From: Enterovibrio coralii
GTDB lineage: Bacteria; Pseudomonadota; Gammaproteobacteria; Enterobacterales; Vibrionaceae
Direction: 5' to 3'
Length of the DNA: 64,000 nt
NCBI RefSeq assembly: GCF_001559595.1
Contig: NZ_LNTY01000055.1
Location: 179,656-243,655, forward strand
The translations under genes and the position numbers were made by a program. Positions within the stretch are counted from its first letter, which is position 1. Every line of letters begins with the position of its first letter. The notes under the pieces are model-generated. The model saw only the letters and a program-made list of their open reading frames with translations. It had not been told where the DNA came from and searched no databases. Of this stretch, positions 49,008 through 58,572 are shown one piece after another.

Positions 49008-50229
49008 TTAGTCGAGGCCGTCTCGCTCAATCGGACAGCTCATACAGCGCGCGCCACCTCGACCTCGACCCAACTGATCGCCCGGGATGGGCAATACGGT
49101 GATGCCCGCTTTGTCATATTTCTCGTTGGTATAGACGTTGCCTCATACCCGATAACCACACCCGGACGTACTGTCAGTACGTTATTGGCATCATTCCACT
49201 GTTCGCGCTCAGCCTCAAAGCTGTCACCGCCAGTGGTGATGATATTAAGGTGCGGCAGGTTCAGGGCTTTTTCGATAGCAGTGAGGAAGTAGTCGACTTC
49301 TTTGACATCCACTTCGCCATTGCCTTTGTCGACCAAACGCCAGCATTGTAGATCTTTGCGCATGACCTGCGGATAGACAGAGAAGGTATCAATGTCCATG
49401 TGGGTCATTACCGTGTCGAGGTGCATACAAGAGCGGTGTTTTGGCAAGTTGATGGCAATGACTTCTTTTGCCTGTCCATGTTGGAACAAGCTGGTGGCTA
49501 AGGCTTCAACGCCTTGTGGTGTGGTGCGCTCTGACATACCAACTAACACGGTGCCGTTACCAATAACCAATACGTCACCGCCTTCAACCATGGTGTTGTC
49601 ATAGTCACGTTGTTCTGCGCCCAGATACGTAATGAAGTCTTGCCCGGCAAACAGAGGATGCCAGCGATAGATAGCGCGGAGGTGGTTGGTTTCACGCTGA
49701 CGCGCAGGCATGGCCATTGGGTTTAGCGACACGCCGCCATATACCCAGCAGGAGGTATCTCGGGTAAACAAATGGTTGGGCAGTGGGTCGATGATGAAAT
49801 CTGTTCTTTCATGCATCGCTTGCATCATGGATGACGACTGGCGTGGGAAGTCGATGTAACTCAAGCCACCGAGCAGAATATGAGAAAGCTCGTCATCACT
49901 CAGCGTGCGGAGATATTCGCGAACATCGTGTGAGAACTGGTGACCCAATCGGTAATCACCGACCTGAACATTGAGCAGCCATTCTTTGGCTTCTGGCACG
50001 GCGAGGTTTGTGCTAGCAGATCATGAAGCAGTAAGACTTCAACATCTTGGTCGCGCAGCGTCTGCGCAAATTGGTCGTGTTCTTCGCCAGCGCGCTCGAC
50101 CGCCAACACGTCATCGAACAGCAAATCTTTATAGTTGGAGGGTGTAAGGTGGTTCAGTGCACGCTCAGGGCGATGGAGCATAACCCGTTTCAGTTGACCG
50201 ACTTCAGAACCTACATATAACTGACTCAT
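49008..50229 (-). CDS. arcA: arginine deiminase (two apparent bases missing)
   Basis: Arginine to citrulline and ammonia, first step of the ADI pathway. Start MSQLYVGSEVGQLKRVMLHRP at 50229. Breaks near 50005 (one G restores DLLAQTLAVPEAKEW) and 49142 (one C restores IGYEGNVYTNEKYDKAGI); the true end is then LGRGRGGARCMSCPIERDGLD at 49008, 407 residues with the catalytic Cys in GARCMSCP. Other motifs: FTRDTSCWVYGGVSLN, VEGGDVLVIG, CMHLDTVMTHMD. Both losses are G:C-run type. No arcC or arcD lies nearby in the window. Confidence 0.95.
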
Positions 50230-50242
50230 TATCGTTTCTCTC

Positions 50243-50257
50243 TTGAATAATTATTAG
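50243..50257 (-). promoter_or_regulatory. possible ArgR-like site before arcA
   Basis: TTGAATAATTATTAG matches most of an ARG box and sits 14-28 bases before the arcA ATG. Confidence 0.35.
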
Positions 50258-50778
50258 TTCCCAAAAAACGCTGGCACCTTGCATCAGTGGGGGGAGACGT
50301 CACTGTGCTGTGAGGCCAAGGCTGATTGGGAAAAATGAATATAGAGCGACAGAATTCTGTAAGAAGGGCGTTGAGTAGCGAGAACGCCTGAATACGTGTC
50401 GTAAATCCATTTATCTCAATAACACTGCGATTCAGGCAGTTAGCGTGCCTACAGCCCGGTTGGGCCGACAAGGAATGCAGTTTCTTCCGTATCTAGTGCG
50501 TATCTATGCATCAAGCTTGCACACTATTCCAAAATATAGGGTTTTGTTGGCGCAAGATTTTGCGAAACTTTGGTTTCTACAGAATCTTGTGTTGTTATCA
50601 CCCTGTTCTCAAATAATGACAAGCTTGTAGGTGAAGGTCAATTTTACTTTTGATTAACATGCGCCGGAACCTATCGGTGACATGTCATTTTCTGGCAATG
50701 GTCGCGCGAATTCGACGTGGTAATACATGCCATTCCGTGCGATAGTGCCACCGTCTTAATTCAGTCTGGAGTTTTCCA
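50258..50778. other. intergenic region between arcA and rraB
   Basis: About 520 bases between divergent genes. No gene or RNA is supported. It likely carries both promoters. Confidence 0.4.
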
Positions 50779-51183
50779 ATGTCTTACGCTGACATTATTG
50801 AAGAACAAAAAGCGGAAACCCGCGAAATCATTGCTGCTTTGCTGGAAGATGGCAGCGATCCTGATGCGCTTTACACCATTGAGCATCACCTGTCTGCAGA
50901 CAGCTTTGAAGAGCTGGAAGGCGCAGCAGTTGAAGCGTTCAAAATGGGCTTTGAAGTGCTGGAAGCGGAAGAGCTAGAGCTGGAAGATGGCAGCACCGTT
51001 ATCTGTTTTGACGCAGTAATGGAATCGGCTTTGGAAGCAGAGCGTATCGATGAGCAAGTGGAGAAGCTGGTAGCACTGGCTGAGAAACACAAAATCGATT
51101 ACGACGGTTGGGGCACGTACTTCGAGTCTGATGAAGATGATGACGAAGAAGAAGGTGACTTCGACGAAGAAGGCGAAGACTAA
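50779..51183 (+). CDS. rraB: ribonuclease E inhibitor RraB
   Basis: 134 residues. Acidic regulator that binds RNase E and alters mRNA decay. Begins MSYADIIEEQKAETREIIAALLEDGSDPDALY, the family signature (first part), with KMGFEVLEAEELELEDG and a highly acidic tail (DEDDDEEEGDFDEEGED). Confidence 0.95.
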   Translation: MSYADIIEEQKAETREIIAALLEDGSDPDALYTIEHHLSADSFEELEGAAVEAFKMGFEVLEAEELELEDGSTVICFDAVMESALEAERIDEQVEKLVALAEKHKIDYDGWGTYFESDEDDDEEEGDFDEEGED

Positions 51184-51189
51184 TTCGAG

Positions 51190-51216
51190 AAAAAGCCGGC
51201 GATTGCCGGCTTTTTT
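51190..51216. terminator. terminator between rraB and the MarR-GNAT gene
   Basis: AAAAAGCCGGC, GATT loop, GCCGGCTTTTTT; converging genes. Confidence 0.9.
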
Positions 51217-51226
51217 CTTTTCTGAA

Positions 51227-52135
51227 TTAGAGTGTCTTCAACATGGCCACTTCGCAGTCGCCGTGTCCAGTATTTCCCAGCGGGGCATCAAGGTGTTTAA
51301 AACCGATGGACTCGTAAAGCGCGATAGCTTCTTTCAAGCACGCTGTCGTTTCCAAATAGCATCCTGTATAGCCTTGCTCTCGCGCGAACTTCATTGCCGT
51401 GGCAGCGAGTCTTCTGGCGAAGCCTTTGCCACGAAGCTCTGGGCGAAAATACATTTTCTGCAGCTCACACACACCGTCTTCACCGGCCAAAGGTGCGATA
51501 CCGCCGCCACCTAAGATTTTTCCGTCTTTTTCAATCACCCAATACGCCGCGTTATTTGCTTTGTAGCACTCGCTCAAACTGTCGAGGGTGGGGTCTGCCA
51601 CGCTGTAACCTTTGTCTGCGGTTAAACCATATTCTTCTGACACTTTTCGGATAACAGCCGCAACGGCAGCATTGTCTGCCGGCTCGAGCAATCTAACGGT
51701 ATAGCCTTTTTGCCGCTCCGTTTGCACCATGGCGCGGTTATAGCGATTCAGTGACTGGGACAGGATTTCGATTTCATCGTTGTCGAGCTGTTCAAGATAA
51801 AGCGCGATCTGTTGATTGATACCCTGATGGTGCTCTTGCAAGCGAGCACGACCTGTTTCTGACAGCGTGTAACTAGGCTGAGCTGTGTCCGCTGACACTT
51901 GTGTTTGCAGGTTATCGTTATTGATAAGAATAGCGAGGGTACGGTTGGCATTGGCGACATCAATATTCAATCGCTCGGCAAGTTCAGCCGCCGTCAAAGC
52001 GTCATGCTCCAGCTCAATCAGCACATGACATTGCACCGTGGTTAAACCGGCGGTGCCGTAGATATTGTCTAACAATCCTCTGTGGCGAAGTAGCTGTCTG
52101 ACTAACTGTCGAATTTCAACGGGCCCTGTTGCCAT
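51227..52135 (-). CDS. MarR-family HTH fused to GNAT acetyltransferase
   Basis: 302 residues. Residues ~1-140 are a MarR-like winged helix (TAAELAERLNIDVANANRTL; LSETGRARLQEHHQGI). Residues ~145-300 are a GNAT domain with acetyl-CoA loop ELRGKGFARRLAATAMKFA (Q/RxxGxG/A form) and SIGFKHLDAPLGNTGH. Such fusions are common single-gene regulators/enzymes; substrate unknown. Standing alone between rraB and the DUF898 gene. Confidence 0.9.
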   Translation of the reverse strand: MATGPVEIRQLVRQLLRHRGLLDNIYGTAGLTTVQCHVLIELEHDALTAAELAERLNIDVANANRTLAILINNDNLQTQVSADTAQPSYTLSETGRARLQEHHQGINQQIALYLEQLDNDEIEILSQSLNRYNRAMVQTERQKGYTVRLLEPADNAAVAAVIRKVSEEYGLTADKGYSVADPTLDSLSECYKANNAAYWVIEKDGKILGGGGIAPLAGEDGVCELQKMYFRPELRGKGFARRLAATAMKFAREQGYTGCYLETTACLKEAIALYESIGFKHLDAPLGNTGHGDCEVAMLKTL

Positions 52136-52313
52136 ATTAAAAAACCTTTTTTACATCCAGTGTATTAAGAATGTGTCACTGCAACTTACCTGAAAGGGAT
52201 AAGTTGTGAATGCGGGAGCACTTCGCAGTTGTATATTGCTGAACTGTGTGAACGCAATTAAAAAGATAATATGGGCGAAAGTAATCCGAAACAAGGTTGG
52301 CAAAGGAAAGCTA

Positions 52314-53492
52314 ATGGAAAACAAGATGATGTTTCACGGTTCAGGCCGTGAGTATTTTGGAATATGGATAGTGAATATCCTGCTCAGTATCCTGACCTTG
52401 GGTATCTATTCTGCATGGGCAAAAGTAAGAACCAAAAAGTATTTTTATGGTAATACGGAGCTTGCGGGTGACCGCTTTGAGTACCATGCCACACCCAAAC
52501 AAATTCTTATTGGACGTATCATTGCAGTAACGGCATTTATCATCTGGTTTGCCGTTGGTCACTTCTATCCCCTTTTCTCTTCTATCCTTTTTTTGGTTGG
52601 TTTGCTGCTGATGCCGTGGGTAGTGCGCAACAATGCGCGATTCAACGCGAAAATGAGCAGTTATCGTAACGTAAGATTGAATTTTACGGGCACGTTACTT
52701 GGAGCTTATGGAGTGATGCTGGGCAGAGGGCTGCTAGTATTCCTCGCTATTGTTATCACTACGATTTTCGCATCAGCACCGGATGTTGGCCGCGCAAGCT
52801 TTGTGATTGGTCTTTGTGGCGCAATTGTGGTCTTTTGGCTCTTTTGTTGGATGATGATGGGTATCTCGAGCTATTTTGCGAATGGGCATGGCTATGGGAA
52901 GCTGAGCTTTAGTGCCGACTTAAAAACGGGATATTTTATTCGTACTTATCTCTGGGCAATCCTAATATATGTGCTCTGCATGATAGGTTTTGCCGCAATA
53001 ATGTTTCTGATGATTGGGCTTGCCGAATCATTCATGGATCCTGCAAAAATTGACCAATTAAACGCTTTGTCACTCGAGACAATTAGCTTTGAGGTCTTGG
53101 CTGGCCTGTTTGGTGTGGTGAGCTTTTTTCTCTTCATATATGGCATGTTCTTTGTCGCGATTTTAATTGTCAGCTCCTTCATCGCTTGTCGAGTTCGCAA
53201 TTATGTTTTTGGAAAAATGATGGTAGATGAATCTGGCGATTATCGCTTGGGCTCCAGGATGAATACTGCCTCTTACACTATGTTGATCGTGACAAACTTT
53301 TTGATGCAAGTTTTTACCCTCGGTTTGGCAAGGCCGTGGGTGAAAGTAAGAACAGCGAGATATTTACTCTCAGTGACAACGATCTATGGCGATCTTGATG
53401 CATTACGCGCGTTTGACGATGACGACAATATGAAATCAGCAATCGGTGACGAAGTGTCTCAAGCCTTCGATTTGGACATCGGAATTGGATGA
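52314..53492 (+). CDS. yjgN: DUF898 membrane protein (YjgN-like)
   Basis: 392 residues from ATG 52314 (AAGGAAAG upstream); the frame is open to 52206 but the lead is unlike the family. Two halves with the DUF898 pattern: FHGSGREYFGIWIVNILLSI, LTLGIYSAWAKVRTKKYFYG, and near the end LVTNFLMQVFTLGLARPWVKVRTARYL. At least six membrane segments. Function unknown. Its stop overlaps the start of the M48 peptidase gene (ATGA), so the products are probably partners. Confidence 0.9.
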   Translation: MENKMMFHGSGREYFGIWIVNILLSILTLGIYSAWAKVRTKKYFYGNTELAGDRFEYHATPKQILIGRIIAVTAFIIWFAVGHFYPLFSSILFLVGLLLMPWVVRNNARFNAKMSSYRNVRLNFTGTLLGAYGVMLGRGLLVFLAIVITTIFASAPDVGRASFVIGLCGAIVVFWLFCWMMMGISSYFANGHGYGKLSFSADLKTGYFIRTYLWAILIYVLCMIGFAAIMFLMIGLAESFMDPAKIDQLNALSLETISFEVLAGLFGVVSFFLFIYGMFFVAILIVSSFIACRVRNYVFGKMMVDESGDYRLGSRMNTASYTMLIVTNFLMQVFTLGLARPWVKVRTARYLLSVTTIYGDLDALRAFDDDDNMKSAIGDEVSQAFDLDIGIG

Positions 53493-54496
53493 TGATTGAA
53501 GGAATAGCCTATCTGACCGGAGACTCGGCAAAGCATCCAGCGTCTTTGTCTCTGGTCGGCGAGAATGACGCAGTATTGCGGGTGGGAGATCACGTCGTTG
53601 ATGCTGAAGTAGAGAAAATCTCTGTATCTGACCGGATTGGGAAGTTGCCACTTCAACTACGATTTCCCTCCGGGGAGTTATTCATTCCTCACAACGAAGC
53701 AAACCTTCCCGATTGCTTCAAGTCCTCCTCTAGCGGTTGGCTGACAAAGCTAGAAACAAACCTCGGTGTTGTTTGGGGTAGTGTGATTGCCGCTGTTCTG
53801 GTGATCGCATTGTTTTTCTGGATAGGGATACCAGCACTTAGCAAAGGGATTGCGACCTCATTACCAGAAGAAGTGCCCAAGATGGTGGGGGAGCATGTGC
53901 TAGAGCAATTAGATGAGGGCTTTTTTACGGAGTCTGAGTTAACGGAGACGCGTAAAGCTCACATTACTAATCAGTTCAATCAGGTGATTGAGCGACTGCC
54001 TCCCATGCCGATCACACCTAAGCTTCAGTTTCGGAGTTGGTCCAAAGGTCCTAACGCGTTTGCATTTAGTGATGGCACCGTAGTGTTACTCGACCCATTG
54101 GTTGAATTGGCGCAAACCGATGAACAATTAGAAAGCATTATTCTTCATGAGCTTGGGCATGTGTATCACCAACATGTCATGACGGCCCTTGTTCACTCCA
54201 CCATGCTGTCCGTGACGGTTGCTTTAGTGACTGGAGAAAGTACTGGCGTCATAGACATGCTGACAGGCTTTGGTGTGCTCTTAGTCTCTTCGGGTTATTC
54301 GCGAGAAGCAGAAGAAGAGTCTGATGCGTTTGCTTCTCAGTATTTGTATGAACGTTATGGTTCGGCAGAGTCGCAGGCGGAAATGTTTGAGTTGATGCAC
54401 GCAGAAAGTAGACGAACAGAAATGGTCGAGTGGCTCAGCTCTCACCCTGATACCGACAGTCGCATCGAAGCGGCAAAGCAATTTACCCCAGAATAG
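53489..54496 (+). CDS. M48-family membrane metallopeptidase
   Basis: 335 residues. Cytoplasmic N-terminal ~85 residues (a small beta domain, IEGIAYLTGDSAKHPASLSL), one membrane segment (GSVIAAVLVIALFFWIGIPAL), then a protease domain with zinc motif ILHELGHVYHQH and the distal Glu in EAEEESDAFASQYL, as in HtpX/Oma1-type M48 enzymes; RTEMVEWLSSHPDTDSRIEAA near the end is the family's C-terminal helix. Translationally coupled to the DUF898 protein; probably membrane-protein quality control, which is inference. Confidence 0.9.
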   Translation: MMIEGIAYLTGDSAKHPASLSLVGENDAVLRVGDHVVDAEVEKISVSDRIGKLPLQLRFPSGELFIPHNEANLPDCFKSSSSGWLTKLETNLGVVWGSVIAAVLVIALFFWIGIPALSKGIATSLPEEVPKMVGEHVLEQLDEGFFTESELTETRKAHITNQFNQVIERLPPMPITPKLQFRSWSKGPNAFAFSDGTVVLLDPLVELAQTDEQLESIILHELGHVYHQHVMTALVHSTMLSVTVALVTGESTGVIDMLTGFGVLLVSSGYSREAEEESDAFASQYLYERYGSAESQAEMFELMHAESRRTEMVEWLSSHPDTDSRIEAAKQFTPE

Positions 54497-54522
54497 AAAA
54501 AGGCAGCGCAAGCTGCCTTTTT
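54497..54522. terminator. terminator after the M48 gene
   Basis: AAAAAGGCAGC, GCAA loop, GCTGCCTTTTT; converging genes. Confidence 0.9.
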
Positions 54523-54533
54523 GTTTGGTCTCG

Positions 54534-54938
54534 TTATGCTGCAACAGCGTGATTGTGGTGACAGCTCATCAATTGGAAACGTTCTTTTTTCTGCCATACA
54601 CGCTCATGGAAGTAATACGCCATGGTGTTGATACAAGGCTCAATCATTGCCATTGCACTACCAATCAACACATCTCCGGTCAGTAGGTATACCACACTAA
54701 ATGCGACGCTGAAGTGAACGACAGCAAAGCTTGCGGTTTTACGTGCTGGGTTCATGTTGATGGCGCGTTTCAGTAACTTGCTGTCCCATGCCTTTTCATG
54801 GAAGTAGAACGCGACCGTATTGACCATGGGTTCTACCATGGCGATTAGGCTACCCAGCAAAATGTCTCCAGTCAGTGCGTATGCGACAGTAAATGCAACG
54901 GTAAAGTGAATCACAGCAAAACTCATGGTCTTTTTCAT
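54534..54938 (-). CDS. tandem DUF2061 membrane protein
   Basis: 134 residues made of two copies of a ~60-residue unit: SFAVIHFTVAFTVAYALTGD..EPMVNTVAFYFHEKAW and SFAVVHFSVAFSVVYLLTGD..EPCINTMAYYFHERVW (shown in part). Each unit has two membrane segments and the conserved HF, TGD, EP-xN-T and FHE-xW residues. DUF2061 proteins are usually single-unit, so this is an internal duplication. It recalls PACE efflux proteins in size and symmetry but lacks their motifs. Function unknown. Confidence 0.85.
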   Translation of the reverse strand: MKKTMSFAVIHFTVAFTVAYALTGDILLGSLIAMVEPMVNTVAFYFHEKAWDSKLLKRAINMNPARKTASFAVVHFSVAFSVVYLLTGDVLIGSAMAMIEPCINTMAYYFHERVWQKKERFQLMSCHHNHAVAA

Positions 54939-55063
54939 AATATGTCCCTCTATTGGATGACGCTATTATTGCGAATGATTCTCAATTGCTGAATTCGATT
55001 GTTATTATTGATTTGATAGGTATTGGCAATTAATGGGGAGAATATGGGGGGATGGAGAAAAAC

Positions 55064-55093
55064 AAAAAGGCCGACGATGTCTCGTCGGCCTTT
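55064..55093 (-). terminator. valS terminator
   Basis: AAAAAGGCCGACGA, TGTC loop, TCGTCGGCCTTT. Confidence 0.9.
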
Positions 55094-55117
55094 CCTTTAA
55101 GTGTTACTCAGCAGGGA

Positions 55118-57974
55118 TTACAGTGCAGCGATAGTTGCTTTCTGCTCTTCCAGCTTGGTCAGTGCTTCTGCATAACCGTCCAGCTTCGCGCGCTCTGCTG
55201 CAACAACCGCTTCCGGTGCTTTCGCAACGAAACCTTGGTTGTTCAGCTTGCCTTCGATGCGTTTGATTTCACCTTGGGTCTTCGCGATTTCTTTATCCAG
55301 ACGTGCTAGTTCTGCATCTTTGTCGATCAGACCTGCCATCGGGATCATCAGGGTAGATTTACCCACCAGTGCCGTTGCACATGCTGGCGTTTCTTCGCCC
55401 ACTTCCAGAATACGAATGCCTTCCAGTTTCGCCAGAGACATCAGCACTTGCTTGCTCGCTTCAACACGCGCAGCGTCTTTCTCGTCAGCGGCTTTCAGCA
55501 TAACGTCCATCGGCTTGCTTGGCGCGATGTCGTACTCTGCACGCAGGTTACGGATAGACGTGATGAAAGATTTCACCCACTCGATATCTGCCAGTGCGTC
55601 TGCATCGAATTGTGCTTCGTCATACTGTGGCAGTGCCTGCAGCATGATGGTGTCACCTTCAACGCCGTTAACCAGCGGTTTCACGCTCTGCCAGATAGAT
55701 TCCGTGATGTATGGAACCACTGGGTGCGCCAGACGCAGCGTCTTCTCTAGAACGGTGATCAGCGTGTGACGGGTCGCGCGCTGTTGTGCTTCAGTGCCTT
55801 TCCACAGAACTGGTTTAGTCAGCTCCAGGTACCAGTCACAGAATTGGTTCCAGATGAATTCGTACAGGGTGTTCGACGCCATATCCAAACGGTAGTTTTC
55901 GATGTGTGCGTTGAACTCTTTTGCTGCCAGTTGGAACTGAGATTCGATCCACTTGTCAGCCAGAGAGAATTCCATCTCGCCGCCGTTCATGCCGCAATCT
56001 TGGTCTTCTGCGTTCATCAGTACGTAACGGCTTGCGTTCCACAGCTTGTTACAGAAGTTGCGGTAACCCTCAAGACGCTTCATGTCCCAGTTGATGTCAC
56101 GGCCAGTCGATGCCATTGCAGCCAGTGTAAAGCGCAGTGCGTCGGTGCCGTATGCTTCGATACCGTTTTCGAAGGTCTTACGGGTGTTCTTCTCGATCTT
56201 CGCGGCCAGTTGTGGCTGCATCATGTTACCGGTACGTTTTTCTACCAGTGACTCCAGATCGATACCGTCGATCATGTCGATCGGGTCAAGTACGTTACCT
56301 TTAGACTTCGACATCTTGTCGCCGTTTTCATCGCGGATGAGGCCGGTTACGTAAACAGTCTTGAACGGTACTTGTGGTTTGCCATCTTCATCTTTCATGA
56401 AGTGCATGGTCATCATGATCATGCGCGCAACCCAGAAGAAGATGATGTCGAAACCGGTTACCAGTACGTCTGTTGGGTGGAAGGTTTTCAGTTCTGGCGT
56501 TTCTTGTGGCCAGCCCAGTGTACCGAATGTCCACAGTGCAGATGAGAACCAGGTATCCAGAACGTCGTCGTCTTGGCGCAGTACTACAACTGGAGCCAGA
56601 CCGTTCTTCTCACGTACTTCCTCTTCGGTACGACCTACATAAACGTTGCCGTCGTTGTCATACCAAGCAGGAATGCGGTGACCCCACCACAGCTGACGAG
56701 AGATACACCAGTCTTGAATGTCACGCATCCAAGAGAAGTACATGTTTTCGTACTGCTTAGGTACGAACTGGATGTCGCCGTTTTCAACCGCTTCAACCGC
56801 TGGTTGTGCCAGCGTTGCAGTGCGAACATACCATTGGTCAGTCAGCATTGGCTCGATAACCACGCCACCACGGTCGCCGTAAGGAACAGTCAGGTCGTGA
56901 TCTTTGATTTCGTCCAGCAGGCCCAGTTCTTCGAACTCAGCAACGATCGCTTTACGTGCAGCGAAACGCTCCATGCCACGGTATTTCTCTGGCAGGTCAG
57001 TGCTGTAAACATCGCTTGCTTCACCGTTAGTGGTGAATACTTCAGCCGCGTCACGGATGTCTGCGTTGAAGGTCAGGATGTTGATCATAGGTAGCTGATG
57101 ACGCTTACCTACTTCGTAGTCGTTGAAGTCGTGCGCAGGGGTGATCTTCACACAGCCTGTGCCTTTCTCCATGTCTGCGTGCTCGTCGCCCACGATTGGA
57201 ATGCGGCGGTCAACGATTGGCAGAAGGATATCTTTACCGATCAGATCTTTGTAACGTGGATCTTCTGGGTTTACAGCAACACCGGTGTCGCCCAGCATGG
57301 TTTCTGGACGGGTCGTTGCGACAACAATGTAGTCTTTGCCGTCTGCGGTTTTTACGCCGTCTGCCAGTGGGTAGCGGAAGTGCACATGTGGCCTTTGGTA
57401 TCTTTGTTTTCAACTTCCAGATCAGAAATTGCCGTGTGCAGTTTCGGATCCCAGTTAACCAGACGCTTACCACGGTAGATCAGGTCGTCTTCGTACAGGC
57501 GCACGAATACTTCTTGAACCGCAGCGTAGAAACCGTCGTCCATGGTGAAGCGCTCACGATCCCAATCTACAGATGCACCCAGACGGCGCAGCTGTTTGGT
57601 GATAGTGCACCAGACTCGCCTTTCCATTCCCAGATTTTGTCGATGAATGCTTCACGGCCGTAATCGTGCTTGGTCTTGCCTTCTTCAGCCGCGATCTTGC
57701 GCTCAACAACCATCTGCGTTGCGATACCTGCGTGGTCAGTACCAACCTGCCACAAGGTGTTTTTGCCTTTCATGCGTTCGCAACGGATCAGGGTATCCAT
57801 GATAGTGTCTTGGAACGCATGGCCCATGTGCAGGCTACCGGTGACGTTGGGTGGTGGGATCATGATGCTGTATGCAGCTTTCGATGTGTCACCATGAGGC
57901 TTGAAGTAACCAGCCTCTTCCCAGCGCTGGTACAGCGCCTTTTCAATTGATGTTGGGTTGTATGTCTTTTCCAT
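55118..57974 (-). CDS. valS: valyl-tRNA synthetase (two apparent bases missing)
   Basis: Class I synthetase with editing domain. MEKTYNPTSIEKALYQRWEE start at 57974; HIGH-type motif in PPPNVTGSLHMGHAF; KMSKS in GDKMSKSKGNVL; C-terminal coiled coil (DKDAELARLDKEIAKTQGEI). Breaks at 57608 (restoring one C on the plus strand gives GESGGTITKQLRRLG) and 57383 (gives KGHMWHFRYPLADG). The joined protein is 952 residues, against 951 in E. coli. Essential gene, GGC-type losses. Followed upstream by holC. Confidence 0.97.
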
Positions 57975-57989
57975 AGCGCTCTTGATGGA

Positions 57990-58445
57990 TCAAATAACGG
58001 ACGATTCTTCAATGGCGAGGGTACGCATTTCGCGCCCCGCCATGCGGTAAATTTTGTAGCGTTCTCGAGCCTGTTGCTTGAGAGTTTCATCGCAAGGCAC
58101 GAAGTCTACCACTTGTGCAAAGGAAGGCGCAAAAATTGCTGCTTCCTCAGCCAAGTTTATTAGCACATTTCGGTGGCCAGCAGGGCGAACACCCGGCCAA
58201 CCGATTTCCACTTGGGTGCCACCACGCGGTCCTTCACCAATAAGATTGTGCGGAACAAAATGGTCTGGTGAACGTTGCCAAAGCTGCTCATCGATGGTTT
58301 CTGCCTGAGCTTTGCTGTCAGCAGTAATAAACACTTTCATGCCTTGCTGACAGAACTGGCTCGCGAGCGAACAAACCGTTTCCAGCATTTGCTGCTGAGG
58401 CTTGTCATGCTTTTCATCCAGAATGTAGAAGGTTGCCAGTGCCAT
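57990..58445 (-). CDS. holC: DNA polymerase III chi subunit
   Basis: 151 residues. Clamp-loader accessory that binds SSB. Recognised from ATFYILDEKHD, VFITADSKAQAETIDEQLWQ, PHNLIGEGPRGG and NVLINLAEEAA. Lies between pepA and valS as in E. coli. Confidence 0.95.
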   Translation of the reverse strand: MALATFYILDEKHDKPQQQMLETVCSLASQFCQQGMKVFITADSKAQAETIDEQLWQRSPDHFVPHNLIGEGPRGGTQVEIGWPGVRPAGHRNVLINLAEEAAIFAPSFAQVVDFVPCDETLKQQARERYKIYRMAGREMRTLAIEESSVI

Positions 58446-58535
58446 GGTGGTTTCCGAAAAGATGATAATTTAACCGGCTCAGTGTGCGTTGAGTTGTTGC
58501 TAAAAGCTACTGCTTTTTATAAGCCGGAGATAAAA

Positions 58536-58557
58536 AAAGGAGGCCAAGGCCTCCTTT
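58536..58557 (-). terminator. pepA terminator
   Basis: AAAGGAGGCC, AA loop, GGCCTCCTTT. Confidence 0.85.
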
Positions 58558-58572
58558 CTATTTATGCAGTTT

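Noticed and set aside
54534..54938. PACE-family biocide efflux protein
   Set aside because: The paired-unit size is similar, but the conserved HF...TGD...EPxxNT...FHExxW residues are those of DUF2061.
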